A DNA stretch of 64,000 nucleotides from Alphaproteobacteria bacterium (GTDB taxonomy: Bacteria; Pseudomonadota; Alphaproteobacteria; Rhodobacterales; Rhodobacteraceae), in the NCBI GenBank assembly GCA_030425145.1, contig JAUHVK010000005.1, positions 112,961 through 176,960 on the forward strand, in the 5' to 3' direction. Positions 27,629 to 36,637 of this stretch are shown here, one piece after another. Position 1 is the first letter of the stretch. Each line of letters opens with the position of its first letter. Under the pieces are notes generated by a model. The model did not search any database. It was not told the DNA's origin and saw only the letters and a list, made by a program, of their open reading frames with translations. The position numbers and the translations under genes were made by a program.

Positions 27629-29602
27629 TTGGCACACATGACCATGGGCGCAGAAGGTCTGCGCTCGGTTCCGGCGCTGTTGGCGCGCAACGCATCGCAA
27701 TATGGCACATCGCCCGCCTATCGCGAAAAGGAATATGGTATTTGGCAAAGCTGGACCTGGGCTGACACCGCCAAAGAGGTCGAGGCGCTTGCGCTGGGCC
27801 TTTTGAACCTAGGTGTGAACGAGGGCGATTTCATTGCCATCATCGGGCGTAACCGTCCCTATCTCTACTGGTCGATGGTCGCCGCGCAATGTGTGGGTGC
27901 GATCCCGGTTCCGCTCTATCAGGACGCGGTGGCGGAAGAGATGGAATACGTGCTCGACCATTGCGGCGCGCGGTTTGCCATCGTCAGCGATCAGGAGCAG
28001 GTGGACAAGGTGATCGAGGTGCAGGACCGCCTGCATCAGTTCGAACACATGATCTATCTCGATCCGCGCGGTTTGCGGAAATACGACCACACCCGCCTGC
28101 ACCAGTTCAGCCATGTGCAGGATCAGGGTCGCGCGGCCTATGACGAATTCATCAACGAATTACAGGCGCGTTCGTCCAAGCTCGATTACGACAGCACCTG
28201 CGTGATGCTTTACACCTCCGGCACGACGGGCAAGCCCAAGGGCGTGGTCCTGTCGAACCGCAATATCATCGAAACGGCCAAGGCGTCGTCCGAATTCGAC
28301 CATCTCAAGGCGAACGATGAGGTGCTGGCCTATCTGCCGATGGCTTGGGTGGGCGATTTCATCTTCTCCATCGGTCAGGCTTACTGGACCGGGTTCTGCG
28401 TCAACTGTCCGGAAAGCCCGGAAACCATGATGACGGACCTGCGCGAGATCGCGCCGTCCTATTACTTTGCCCCGCCGCGCGTGTTCGAGACGCAGCTGAC
28501 GCAGATAATGATCCGCATGGAAGACAGCGGCGCGTTCAAGAAAAAGACCTTTGACTATTTCATGAAACATGCGCGCAAGGTCGGGCCGGCCATTCTGGAT
28601 GGTCATCCGGTCAGCGCCATTGACCGGCTGAAATACAAGCTGGGCGAGGTGATGGTCTACGGTCCGCTGAAAAATGCACTGGGCTTTTCCGATGTGCGGG
28701 TCGGATATACGGCCGGTGAGGCGATTGGCCCCGAGATCTTTGATTTCTATCGCTCTTTGGGCATCAACCTCAAGCAGCTTTACGGCCAGACCGAAGCGTC
28801 GGTCTTCATCACCCAGCAGCCGGATGGCGAGGTCCGGTCGGATACCGTGGGTGTGCCCTCACCGGGTGTGGAGATCCGCATCGCCGACAATGGCGAAGTG
28901 TTCTACCGCTCGCCCGGCGTGTTCGTCGAGTATTACAAGAACGCGGAGTCGACCGCGGATACCAAGGATTCCGAAGGCTGGGTCGCCACCGGCGATGCCG
29001 GGTTTATCGAAGAAGCCACCGGCCACCTGCGGATCATCGACCGCGCCAAGGATGTGGGCGCGATGGCGGATGGTGCGATGTTCGCGCCGAAATATGTCGA
29101 GAACAAACTCAAGTTCTACCCCAACATCCTTGAAGCGGTGGTGTTCGGTGCCGGGCGTGACCGCTGCTGCGCCTTCATCAATATCGACCTGACGGCGGTC
29201 GGCAACTGGGCCGAGCGCAACAACATCGCCTATGCGTCCTATCAGGAACTGGCCGGACACAAGCAGGTGCTCGACACGATCCAGGCGCATATCGAAGAGG
29301 TCAATGCGAGCATCGCTCAGGACGAGATGCTGTCGGGCTGCCAAGTGCACCGCTTCCTTGTTCTGCACAAGGAGCTCGATGCGGATGACGGCGAACTGAC
29401 CCGGACACGCAAGGTGCGCCGCAAGATCATCGGCGAGAAGTTCGAAGACCTCGTGAACGCCCTCTATGACGGTTCGACCTCGGTCTATACCGAAACGGAA
29501 GTGACTTATGAGGATGGGCGCAAAGGCAAGATCAAGGCAACGCTGGAAATTCGCGATGCGAAGGTTGTCCCGGCGTCAAATCAGCGGATGGCAGCGGAAT
29601 GA
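27629..29602 (+). CDS. Long-chain acyl-CoA synthetase (AMP-binding)
   Basis: A 657-residue adenylate-forming ligase that activates a fatty or aromatic acid to its CoA thioester. The phosphate loop is YTSGTTGKPKGVVLSN; the adenine motif is YGQTEASVF; GWVATGDAGFI and IDRAKDVGAMADGAMFAPKY precede the swinging C-terminal domain, which keeps its catalytic Lys region (DGRKGKIKATLE). I chose the TTG at 27629 because GGAGG is 7 bases before it; the ATG at 27638 would have a 16-base spacing. It opens a seven-gene run with the ABC importer, so the imported compound is probably its substrate. Confidence 0.88.
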   Translation: MAHMTMGAEGLRSVPALLARNASQYGTSPAYREKEYGIWQSWTWADTAKEVEALALGLLNLGVNEGDFIAIIGRNRPYLYWSMVAAQCVGAIPVPLYQDAVAEEMEYVLDHCGARFAIVSDQEQVDKVIEVQDRLHQFEHMIYLDPRGLRKYDHTRLHQFSHVQDQGRAAYDEFINELQARSSKLDYDSTCVMLYTSGTTGKPKGVVLSNRNIIETAKASSEFDHLKANDEVLAYLPMAWVGDFIFSIGQAYWTGFCVNCPESPETMMTDLREIAPSYYFAPPRVFETQLTQIMIRMEDSGAFKKKTFDYFMKHARKVGPAILDGHPVSAIDRLKYKLGEVMVYGPLKNALGFSDVRVGYTAGEAIGPEIFDFYRSLGINLKQLYGQTEASVFITQQPDGEVRSDTVGVPSPGVEIRIADNGEVFYRSPGVFVEYYKNAESTADTKDSEGWVATGDAGFIEEATGHLRIIDRAKDVGAMADGAMFAPKYVENKLKFYPNILEAVVFGAGRDRCCAFINIDLTAVGNWAERNNIAYASYQELAGHKQVLDTIQAHIEEVNASIAQDEMLSGCQVHRFLVLHKELDADDGELTRTRKVRRKIIGEKFEDLVNALYDGSTSVYTETEVTYEDGRKGKIKATLEIRDAKVVPASNQRMAAE

Positions 29603-29664
29603 TGGTTGCGACGGACCCCGTTTCCCTTCCCGTCCAGCGCCCCAGAATTTTATGGGCGGGGCCA

Positions 29665-29686
29665 AGAATCTTCGTACGAAGATTCT
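29665..29686. repeat. 22-base perfect palindrome centred on CGTACG
   Basis: The half-site AGAATCTTCGT reads the same on both strands, with no mismatch and no gap. It lies between the acyl-CoA synthetase stop (29602) and the livG-type start (29742). A GC-rich inverted repeat (GCCCC...GGGGC, about 29638-29662) precedes it. There is no T run, so it may be a protein-binding site or a dispersed element rather than a terminator. Confidence 0.75.
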
Positions 29687-29741
29687 CTGAAAACCTTAAG
29701 AAATCATGGAGCCCAGCGGCACGTGCCAAGGGAGGTGCGCG

Positions 29742-30554
29742 ATGAAAGACACCGAAGGATACGTCACCGCAGATGGGCGCCAGATTGGCGGCACTCTGAT
29801 GGAGATGCGCAACATCACCCTGCGTTTCGGCGGTGTGGTGGCCATTCAGGACATCAGCTTCGACATCCGCGAAGGTGAGGTACGCGCCATCATCGGCCCC
29901 AACGGCGCGGGCAAGTCGTCGATGCTCAACGTCATCTCGGGCTTCTACACGCCCTCCGAAGGTGAGGTCTGGTACAAGGGAGCCAAGCGCCCGCCGATGA
30001 AGCCGTTCGAAGTCGCCCGCCAGGGTGTTGCGCGGACCTTCCAGAACATCGCTCTCTTTGAAGGCATGACGGTGCTCGACAACGTCATGACCGGGCGTCT
30101 GACCCACATGAATGCTGGCCTCGCGTCGCAGGCGCTCTGGTGGGGCAAGGCCCGCGACGAGGAAATGGAGAACCGCGAAAAAGTCGAGCGAGTCATCGAC
30201 TTCCTCGAAATCCAGAACATCCGCAAGACGCCGGTGGGCCGTCTGCCCTACGGTCTCAAGAAACGGGTCGAACTCGCCCGCGCGCTGGCGGCAGAGCCGT
30301 CGATCCTGCTGCTGGACGAACCGATGGCCGGGATGAACGTCGAAGAGAAAGAGGACATGAGTCGCTTCATCCTCGATGTGAACGACGAATTCGGCACCAC
30401 GATCTGCCTGATCGAGCATGACATGGGGGTCGTGATGGACCTCTCCGACCGTGTGGTCGTCATGGACTACGGCAAGAAGATCGGCGACGGCACCCCTGAC
30501 GAGGTGCGCAACAATCAGGATGTGATCGACGCCTATCTTGGCGTGCCGCATTGA
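29742..30554 (+). CDS. HAAT-type ABC importer ATP-binding protein (LivG-like)
   Basis: A 270-residue ATPase. Walker A GPNGAGKSS is at 52-60; Walker B is LLLDEPMAGM; the switch His is in CLIEHDMGVVMDL. The signature loop reads LPYGLKKRVELAR, typical of LivG proteins. The C-terminal extension DEVRNNQDVIDAYLG is also of this class. The ATG at 29742 has AAGGGAGGTGCG upstream. It pairs with the LivF-like protein encoded at 34495. Confidence 0.93.
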   Translation: MKDTEGYVTADGRQIGGTLMEMRNITLRFGGVVAIQDISFDIREGEVRAIIGPNGAGKSSMLNVISGFYTPSEGEVWYKGAKRPPMKPFEVARQGVARTFQNIALFEGMTVLDNVMTGRLTHMNAGLASQALWWGKARDEEMENREKVERVIDFLEIQNIRKTPVGRLPYGLKKRVELARALAAEPSILLLDEPMAGMNVEEKEDMSRFILDVNDEFGTTICLIEHDMGVVMDLSDRVVVMDYGKKIGDGTPDEVRNNQDVIDAYLGVPH

Positions 30555-30564
30555 GGGAGCAGAC

Positions 30565-31518
30565 ATGCTGAACGACATTTTCATCGCGCCCTTCGTGGAC
30601 ATGTTCACCGCACCGGATTTCCTGATGCAGGTGCTCTGGGAAGGCCTGGTATCGGGCATTCTTTACGCCCTGATCGCGCTGGGCTTCGTCCTGATCTTCC
30701 GCTCAAGCCGGATTTTCAACTTTGCGCAGGGCATCATGGTGGTGTTCGCCGCTTTGAGCCTTGTCGGTCTATTCGCCATGGGCGTGCCAGCCTGGATCAG
30801 TGTGGGCTTAACGCTGGGGGTGATGTTCGTGCTGGCCGTGGTGATCGAACGCGTCGTCCTGCGGCCTTTGGTCGGACAGCCTGACATCATCCTCTTCATG
30901 GCGACCATCGGGATTACGCTCTTCCTCATCGGCTTTGGCGAGACGATTTTCGGCGGTGAAAACAAGGTGATGATCACCGAAGAGCTTGGCATTCCGACCG
31001 GCGACACGGTGCTGGAGCCATTTGACGGCCTGCTGATCCTGCAACACCTCGACATCACCGTGGTGGTTGTCGCCACGCTGCTGGTGCTGGGGCTGCTGGC
31101 CTTCCTCAACTACACCCAGATGGGCCGCGCAATCCGCGCGTTGGGCGATGACCACCAGGCGGCGCTGTCCGTGGGTATCAGCCTTCAGACGATCTGGGTT
31201 CTGGTCTGGTTCATCGCTGGCATCATCGCGCTGGTCACAGGCATTGCCTGGGGCGCGCGGGCCGGGGTCAGCTTTGCGCTTGAAGTGATCGCCTACAAGG
31301 CGCTGCCGGTTCTGATGCTCGGCGGGCTCGAGTCGATCACCGGGGCCATTGTCGGTGGGTTGATGATCGGCATTCTGGAAAAGCTGTTCGAGATTTATTG
31401 GGGCCAGCCTCTGCTTGGGGGCAATACCGAGACCTGGTTCGCCTTCGTGCTGGCGCTGATCGTGCTGCTCTTCCGTCCGCAGGGTCTTTTCGGAGAACGG
31501 ATTATCGAACGGGTCTAG
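30565..31518 (+). CDS. HAAT-type ABC importer permease (LivH-like)
   Basis: A 317-residue inner-membrane permease with about eight hydrophobic helices. The family coupling region NYTQMGRAIRALGDDHQAALSVGI contacts the ATPase, and YKALPVLMLGGLESITGAIVGG is the conserved second signature. The ATG at 30565 follows GAGGGAGCAGAC. It forms the translocation path with the LivM-like protein. Confidence 0.93.
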   Translation: MLNDIFIAPFVDMFTAPDFLMQVLWEGLVSGILYALIALGFVLIFRSSRIFNFAQGIMVVFAALSLVGLFAMGVPAWISVGLTLGVMFVLAVVIERVVLRPLVGQPDIILFMATIGITLFLIGFGETIFGGENKVMITEELGIPTGDTVLEPFDGLLILQHLDITVVVVATLLVLGLLAFLNYTQMGRAIRALGDDHQAALSVGISLQTIWVLVWFIAGIIALVTGIAWGARAGVSFALEVIAYKALPVLMLGGLESITGAIVGGLMIGILEKLFEIYWGQPLLGGNTETWFAFVLALIVLLFRPQGLFGERIIERV

Positions 31519-31593
31519 CGCAGCGCGGGGCGCGCTGTTCGAAACCGAAAATCATCGGTGCGTGAAGATTGCGCACCAAACGAAAGAAGACAC

Positions 31594-31833
31594 ATGGCAA
31601 AGCTGATCGCTGTTCTGAATGTCATCGCTTGGTCCGGCTTCTGGGCCTTTGGGTACCTCGCGCTGTCGAGCGGATCAGAGGCCGGACACCAGACCGTGAT
31701 TGCGATCCTGTTGGCCGCAGTAGGCGGCGCCGCCGGGCTCTGGGCTTATTTCTGGCTCATCCGGCACAGTGAAGCCATCGGCTATGCCAAACCACGCAAC
31801 CGCGTGACGATTAAGGAAGAGGAGACCGCCTGA
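31594..31833 (+). CDS. Small membrane protein inside the importer operon
   Basis: A 79-residue protein with two membrane helices (about 4-25 and 34-57) and a charged C-terminal tail ending NRVTIKEEETA. I know no named family. It lies between the two permease genes and its stop overlaps the LivM-like start (TGATG), so it is translated with the transporter and may be an accessory subunit. The ATG at 31594 was chosen because GAAAGAAGACAC precedes it. Confidence 0.75.
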   Translation: MAKLIAVLNVIAWSGFWAFGYLALSSGSEAGHQTVIAILLAAVGGAAGLWAYFWLIRHSEAIGYAKPRNRVTIKEEETA

Positions 31834-33062
31834 TGCTCTACCGCACGGCTGGCCAGTTCAAGACGAGCTACATTGCCGATCAGGCCCTGTTCCCGGTGAA
31901 GCAGGACGCGTTTCTGCTGGGGATCATTCTGACGCTTGCCTGGATTGTATTCCCGCTCACCGCGTCGGAATTCACATTCCAGACCCTGCTGATCCCGATC
32001 CTGATCTACGCGCTGGCGGCGATGGGTCTGAACATCCTCACCGGATTTGCGGGCCAGCTCAGCCTCGGGACCGGCGCCTTCATGGGCGTTGGGGCCTATG
32101 CGTGCTACAAGATGGTCACGCTGATGCCGTGGATGAACCCGATCGTGGCAATCCTGCTTTCTGGTGTGTTCAGCGCCGGGATCGGTGTGGTGTTCGGCAT
32201 CCCCAGCCTGCGGATCAAGGGCTTCTACCTCGCCATCGCCACGCTGGCCGCGCAGTTCTTCCTTGTCTGGCTGTTCGAGAAATGGGCGTGGCTCTACAAC
32301 TACAACGCCTCCGGCGCGATCCAGGTGCCGAACCTCGAGATGTTCGGTGTGTTCGTATCCGGCCCACAGGCGGCTTCGGTGACCGAGTACTACATCGTCC
32401 TCTTCGTGGTCACGCTGCTCACGCTGCTTTGCATCAACCTAACGCGCGGCAACCTTGGCCGGACGTGGAAAGCCACACGGGACATGGACATCGCGGCGGA
32501 ACTTATCGGGATCAACCTGATGAAGTCCAAGCTGACCGCCTTTGCCGTGTCGTCCTACGTGGTCGGGGTGGCTGGCGCGCTTTACGTCTTCATGTGGAAA
32601 GGCGCTGCCGAACCCAACGTGTTCGACATTCCGCTGTCCTTCCAGGTGCTCTTCATCGCCATCATCGGTGGTCTCGGGTCGATCATGGGCAACTACCTCG
32701 GCGCGATCCTGATCGTTGGCTTGCCGGTTGTGCTCAACGTCGTCGCGGGCACGCAGGTGTTCGAAATCTCGACGCCGTCTGCCATCCTGCTGGTCGCACT
32801 GATCGCGGCTGCAACCTTCCTCTTCTGGGTGGCGCGCAGTCTGTGGGGTGTCGGCGCAGCCATCGGCTTTGGCGCTGTCACGCTGATCTATGGCTACGCG
32901 CAACTTCAAGGTTTCCGCATCGATTCTGCCTTGATCGAACATATCAACGTGATGATCGTCGGCGCGTTGATCATCTTCTTCCTGATTATCGAGCCTCACG
33001 GATTGAACCAGCTTTGGCGACTTATCCGTGAAAAACTGATTATCTGGCCGTTCCCGCACTGA
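31833..33062 (+). CDS. HAAT-type ABC importer permease (LivM-like)
   Basis: A 409-residue inner-membrane permease with about ten helices. Family markers are MGLNILTGFAGQLSLGTGAFMGVGAYA and GIPSLRIKGFYLAIATLAAQFFL near the middle, and GGLGSIMGNYLGAILI later. It is longer than Escherichia coli LivM-type cores by two helices at the C-terminus. It partners with the LivH-like protein. Its start overlaps the small membrane protein gene. Confidence 0.92.
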   Translation: MLYRTAGQFKTSYIADQALFPVKQDAFLLGIILTLAWIVFPLTASEFTFQTLLIPILIYALAAMGLNILTGFAGQLSLGTGAFMGVGAYACYKMVTLMPWMNPIVAILLSGVFSAGIGVVFGIPSLRIKGFYLAIATLAAQFFLVWLFEKWAWLYNYNASGAIQVPNLEMFGVFVSGPQAASVTEYYIVLFVVTLLTLLCINLTRGNLGRTWKATRDMDIAAELIGINLMKSKLTAFAVSSYVVGVAGALYVFMWKGAAEPNVFDIPLSFQVLFIAIIGGLGSIMGNYLGAILIVGLPVVLNVVAGTQVFEISTPSAILLVALIAAATFLFWVARSLWGVGAAIGFGAVTLIYGYAQLQGFRIDSALIEHINVMIVGALIIFFLIIEPHGLNQLWRLIREKLIIWPFPH

Positions 33063-33123
33063 CGCGGGTGGGCCCAAGACCAAGAAACTAAAGCACCATG
33101 AAAGTTCCAATGGGAGGACAACC

Positions 33124-34422
33124 ATGAAACACTTTACCAAACTGGCCGCAGCGGCCGCGCTGGGCACCGTGCTGGGCACGGCGGCTGTCGCGCAAGAGCT
33201 CTATACGCCGAACCTCGCGTACCGGACCGGTCCGTTTGCCGCGACGGGTATTCCGCTGATGAACGGTCAGGCCGACTACATGACACTCCTGAACGAGCGC
33301 GATGGCGGTATCGGCGGCGCCAAGATTGACTTCGAAGAATGCGAAACAGGCTACTCCACCGAAAAAGGTGTGGAATGCTATGAAAAGACCAAAGGCAAGG
33401 CCATCGTGACACAGCCGTGGTCGACCGGCATCACGCTTCAGGTTCTGCCAAAGACCAACGTCGACCAGATTCCGATCCTCGCGCCGGGCTACGGCTTCTC
33501 GCCGATGGCAGATGGCAAGGTGTTCCAATGGGCGTTCAACGTACCTTCGGGTTACTGGGATGCGGCGGACATGATCGTTCAGTATCTCGAGCAGGACGGT
33601 TCGCTCGAAGGCAAGAAGATCGCCTTCCTCCACCTCGACCACCCCTATGGCAAAGAGCCGCTACCGCTGCTTGAAAAGCTGGCCGGCGAAAAAGGCTTCG
33701 AGCTTCTGCCGATCCCGGTTGGTCTGAAGGAAATGCAGAACCAGTCCGCACAGTGGCTGCAAATCCGCCGCGAGCGTCCGGACAATGTCGTGATGTGGGG
33801 CTGGGGCGCGATGAACGCCGGTGCCATCACTGAAGCGGTGAAGACCAAGTACCCGATGGAAAACTTCATTGGCGTCTGGTGGGCCGGTCACGACGCGGAC
33901 CTGAAGCTCGTTGGTGACGACGGCAAAGGCTACAAGTCGATCTCTTGGTCCTTCCCGAACCCGGATGCACCGGTGATGAAGGAACTGAAAGAGCGCGTGT
34001 TCGACGCGGGTCTGAGCCAGTCCAACGCAGAAGAAATGCAGGGCGTATTCTATGGCCGCGGTGTGGTCATGTCGATGATCCTGTCCGAAGCCATCCAGGG
34101 CGCTCAGAAGAATTTCGGCACCGCCGAAATCGACGCGTCGCAGCTGCGCTGGGGTCTTGAGAACCTGAACATAACCGAAGAGCGTCTGGCAGAGCTGGGC
34201 ATGGCCGGCATGGTGCCGCCGTTCTCCACCTCCTGCGCCAACCACACCGGTCACTCCGGTGGCTGGATGCTGGAATGGGACGGCTCCAAGTTCGTGAAAG
34301 CGTCCGACCTGCTGACACCGAACACCGCCGGCTATTCCGACCTGATCGGAAGCGCCGCGTCTGAATACGCGACCGCAAACGCGCCTTGGGCGGTGAACGA
34401 AGAGTGCTCGGCCACCAACTAA
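33124..34422 (+). CDS. Periplasmic substrate-binding protein of the importer
   Basis: A 432-residue type I periplasmic binding protein (Peripla_BP_6-like). The signal peptide MKHFTKLAAAAALGTVLG ends near AVA-QE (residue 23). The two-lobe fold shows in the first-lobe segment KIDFEECETGYSTEKGVECYE and the hinge region YWDAADMIVQYLEQDG. It is longer than LivJ (about 345 mature) and does not keep the LivJ amino-acid contacts that I can recognise, so a branched-chain amino acid is not assured as ligand. It has a good GGGAGGACAACC ribosome-binding site and a strong hairpin follows. Confidence 0.9.
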   Translation: MKHFTKLAAAAALGTVLGTAAVAQELYTPNLAYRTGPFAATGIPLMNGQADYMTLLNERDGGIGGAKIDFEECETGYSTEKGVECYEKTKGKAIVTQPWSTGITLQVLPKTNVDQIPILAPGYGFSPMADGKVFQWAFNVPSGYWDAADMIVQYLEQDGSLEGKKIAFLHLDHPYGKEPLPLLEKLAGEKGFELLPIPVGLKEMQNQSAQWLQIRRERPDNVVMWGWGAMNAGAITEAVKTKYPMENFIGVWWAGHDADLKLVGDDGKGYKSISWSFPNPDAPVMKELKERVFDAGLSQSNAEEMQGVFYGRGVVMSMILSEAIQGAQKNFGTAEIDASQLRWGLENLNITEERLAELGMAGMVPPFSTSCANHTGHSGGWMLEWDGSKFVKASDLLTPNTAGYSDLIGSAASEYATANAPWAVNEECSATN

Positions 34423-34434
34423 GGCCACGTAACG

Positions 34435-34463
34435 TCACCGGCGGCACGGGCTGCCGCCGGTGA
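34435..34463 (+). terminator. Strong hairpin between the binding-protein and livF-type genes
   Basis: TCACCGGCGGCA and TGCCGCCGGTGA form a perfect 12-bp stem around CGGGC, followed by TTTCCC. It lies 12 bases past the binding-protein stop. As in other importer operons, it may partly stop transcription or protect the abundant binding-protein message. Confidence 0.75.
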
Positions 34464-34494
34464 TTTCCCTGAAATTTTATCACTTGGTAAAATC

Positions 34495-35319
34495 ATGCTG
34501 GACGCCACACGCACAGACGAGACCCTGCTTGAGGTCAACAACATCGAGGTGATCTACAATCACGTGATCCTCGTCCTGAAAGGTGTGAGCCTGTCGGTGA
34601 AGAAGGGCGGCATCACCGCGCTTCTGGGCGGCAACGGCGCAGGCAAGACAACCACACTCAAGGCGATCTCGAACCTGCTGCACTCCGAGCGCGGCGAGGT
34701 CACCAAAGGCTCCATCATCTACCAGGGTGAACGGGTGCAGGATCTGGACCCCGCGGCGCTGGTCAAGCGTGGCGTGATCCAGGTGATGGAGGGTCGCCAT
34801 TGCTTTGGGCACCTGACCGTCGAGGAAAACCTGCTGACCGGGGCTTACACCCGCAGGGATGGCAAGGGTGCCATCGAAGCCGACCTACAGATGGTCTACG
34901 ACTATTTCCCCCGCCTCAAGGAGCGCCGCAAATCGCAGGCTGGCTACACCTCCGGCGGTGAACAACAGATGACAGCAATCGGTCGCGCACTGATGTCGCG
35001 TCCGCAGACGATCCTGCTGGATGAACCCTCGATGGGCCTTGCGCCGCAGCTGGTGGAACAGATCTTCGAGATCGTGAAATCGGTGAACGAGAACGAAGGT
35101 GTGTCCTTCCTCCTGGCCGAACAGAACACCAACGTCGCGCTGCGTTACGCACATTATGGCTACATCCTCGAGAACGGGCGCGTCGTGATGGATGGCCCCG
35201 CCGCCGAACTGCGCGAGAACCCGGACGTCAAGGAATTCTACCTCGGGGTGTCCGACGACGGCCGCAAGTCCTTCCGCGATGTCCGCAGCTACCGCCGCCG
35301 CAAGCGTTGGCTGGCCTAA
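34495..35319 (+). CDS. HAAT-type ABC importer ATP-binding protein (LivF-like)
   Basis: A 274-residue ATPase: Walker A GGNGAGKTTT, signature TSGGEQQMTAIGRAL, Walker B TILLDEPSMGLAP, and switch region LLAEQNTNVAL. LivF proteins are usually about 235 residues; this one carries an extra C-terminal tail ending RSYRRRKRWLA. It completes the transporter with the LivG-like subunit. The PaaK-like gene follows after 47 bases. Confidence 0.93.
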   Translation: MLDATRTDETLLEVNNIEVIYNHVILVLKGVSLSVKKGGITALLGGNGAGKTTTLKAISNLLHSERGEVTKGSIIYQGERVQDLDPAALVKRGVIQVMEGRHCFGHLTVEENLLTGAYTRRDGKGAIEADLQMVYDYFPRLKERRKSQAGYTSGGEQQMTAIGRALMSRPQTILLDEPSMGLAPQLVEQIFEIVKSVNENEGVSFLLAEQNTNVALRYAHYGYILENGRVVMDGPAAELRENPDVKEFYLGVSDDGRKSFRDVRSYRRRKRWLA

Positions 35320-35366
35320 GGCAAACCGACTTGAACCACGAACTGACCAGACAAGGCTTTGCTGCC

Positions 35367-36539
35367 ATGAGCACCCATTTCGACGATTTGGAAACCCGCA
35401 GCGCGGATCAACGTGCGGCAGACCAGCTAAAGGCGCTGAACGCGCTGTTGCCGGCACACGGGTTTGATCCGCTCGGTGACCTGTCGGAGCTTGCCGCCCT
35501 GCCGGTGCTGCGCAAATCCGACTTGAGCCAGCGTCAGAAGGAAAAGCCCCCATTTGGCGGGCTGCCGGTGTCAAACCTTGCGCATATCTTCCAATCGCCG
35601 GGTCCGATCTACGAACCCGGTGGCGTCAGCCGCGACTGGTGGCGCATGGGGCGTTTCCTTCATGCGGCAGGGTTCGGCACTACGGACATTGTGCAGAACT
35701 GCTTTGGCTACCACCTGACCCCGGCGGGCATGATCTTTGAAAATGGCGCTCGGGCCGTGGGAGCAGTTGTGCTGCCAGCGGGCACCGGCCAGACCGAATT
35801 GCAGGCGCAGGCCGCGCATGATGTGGGCGTCACGGCCTATGCCGGTACGCCGGATTACCTCAAGGTGATCCTCGAAAAAGCCGATGAGATGGGTCTGGAA
35901 CTGGGTATCGTGAAAGCCGCTGTTGGCGGCGGCGCGCTCTTCCCGTCCTTGCGCCAGTACTATCAGGACCGGGGCATTTCCTGTCTGCAATGCTACGCGA
36001 CCGCAGACCTCGGCAATATCGCGTACGAATCATCTGCGATGGAGGGGATGATCCTCGATGAAGGGGTGATCGTCGAAATCGTGACCCCCGGCACCGGCGA
36101 TCCGGTGCCTGAGGGCGAGGTGGGTGAAGTCGTCGTCACGTCGCTGAACCCGGATTACCCGCTCCTGCGCTTTGCCACAGGCGATCTGAGTGCGATGATG
36201 GTCGGGGAAAGCCCCTGCGGCCGCACCAATGCCCGTATCAAGGGCTGGATGGGCCGCGCTGACCAAACCACCAAGATCAAAGGCATGTTCGTGCGCCCCG
36301 AACAGGTCGCCGCACTGGTTGCAAAGCACGCCGAGATCGACCGTGCACGCGTCGTGGCCAGCCGCGATGGCGAGATGGATGTGATGACCGTCCGGATTGA
36401 AACCGCAGCCGATGATGCAACACGCTTCGAGGCGAGCATCGTGGAAACGCTCAAGCTCAAAGGCCGGGTGGAACTGGTGCCGCCGGGGGCTCTGCCGCGC
36501 GACGGTTTGGTGATCGAGGACGCGCGCAGCTACGACTGA
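35367..36539 (+). CDS. Phenylacetate-CoA-ligase-like protein with an altered phosphate loop
   Basis: A 390-residue member of the PaaK superfamily from the ATG at 35367 (MSTHFDDLETRSADQR); a longer start at 35307 would overlap livF. It keeps YAGTPDYLKVILE, an adenine-loop CLQCYATADLGNIAYE, the motor region PLLRFATGDLSAMM and the C-terminal RADQTTKIKGMFVRPEQV. At the place of the Ser/Gly-rich phosphate loop (SGTTGKP in PaaK) it reads FQSPGPIYEPGG. It closes the importer cluster that begins with a second, canonical CoA ligase. It may activate aromatic or short acids, or have lost ligase activity. Confidence 0.85.
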   Translation: MSTHFDDLETRSADQRAADQLKALNALLPAHGFDPLGDLSELAALPVLRKSDLSQRQKEKPPFGGLPVSNLAHIFQSPGPIYEPGGVSRDWWRMGRFLHAAGFGTTDIVQNCFGYHLTPAGMIFENGARAVGAVVLPAGTGQTELQAQAAHDVGVTAYAGTPDYLKVILEKADEMGLELGIVKAAVGGGALFPSLRQYYQDRGISCLQCYATADLGNIAYESSAMEGMILDEGVIVEIVTPGTGDPVPEGEVGEVVVTSLNPDYPLLRFATGDLSAMMVGESPCGRTNARIKGWMGRADQTTKIKGMFVRPEQVAALVAKHAEIDRARVVASRDGEMDVMTVRIETAADDATRFEASIVETLKLKGRVELVPPGALPRDGLVIEDARSYD

Positions 36540-36637
36540 GGCGGCATCGGCGCGGGACCGCACATGAAAAACGGTTCGCTATTGGATAACTTTTGCGTTT
36601 CGTGCGTTAGTCTTCCGAAATGACGGAGGACCACCGT

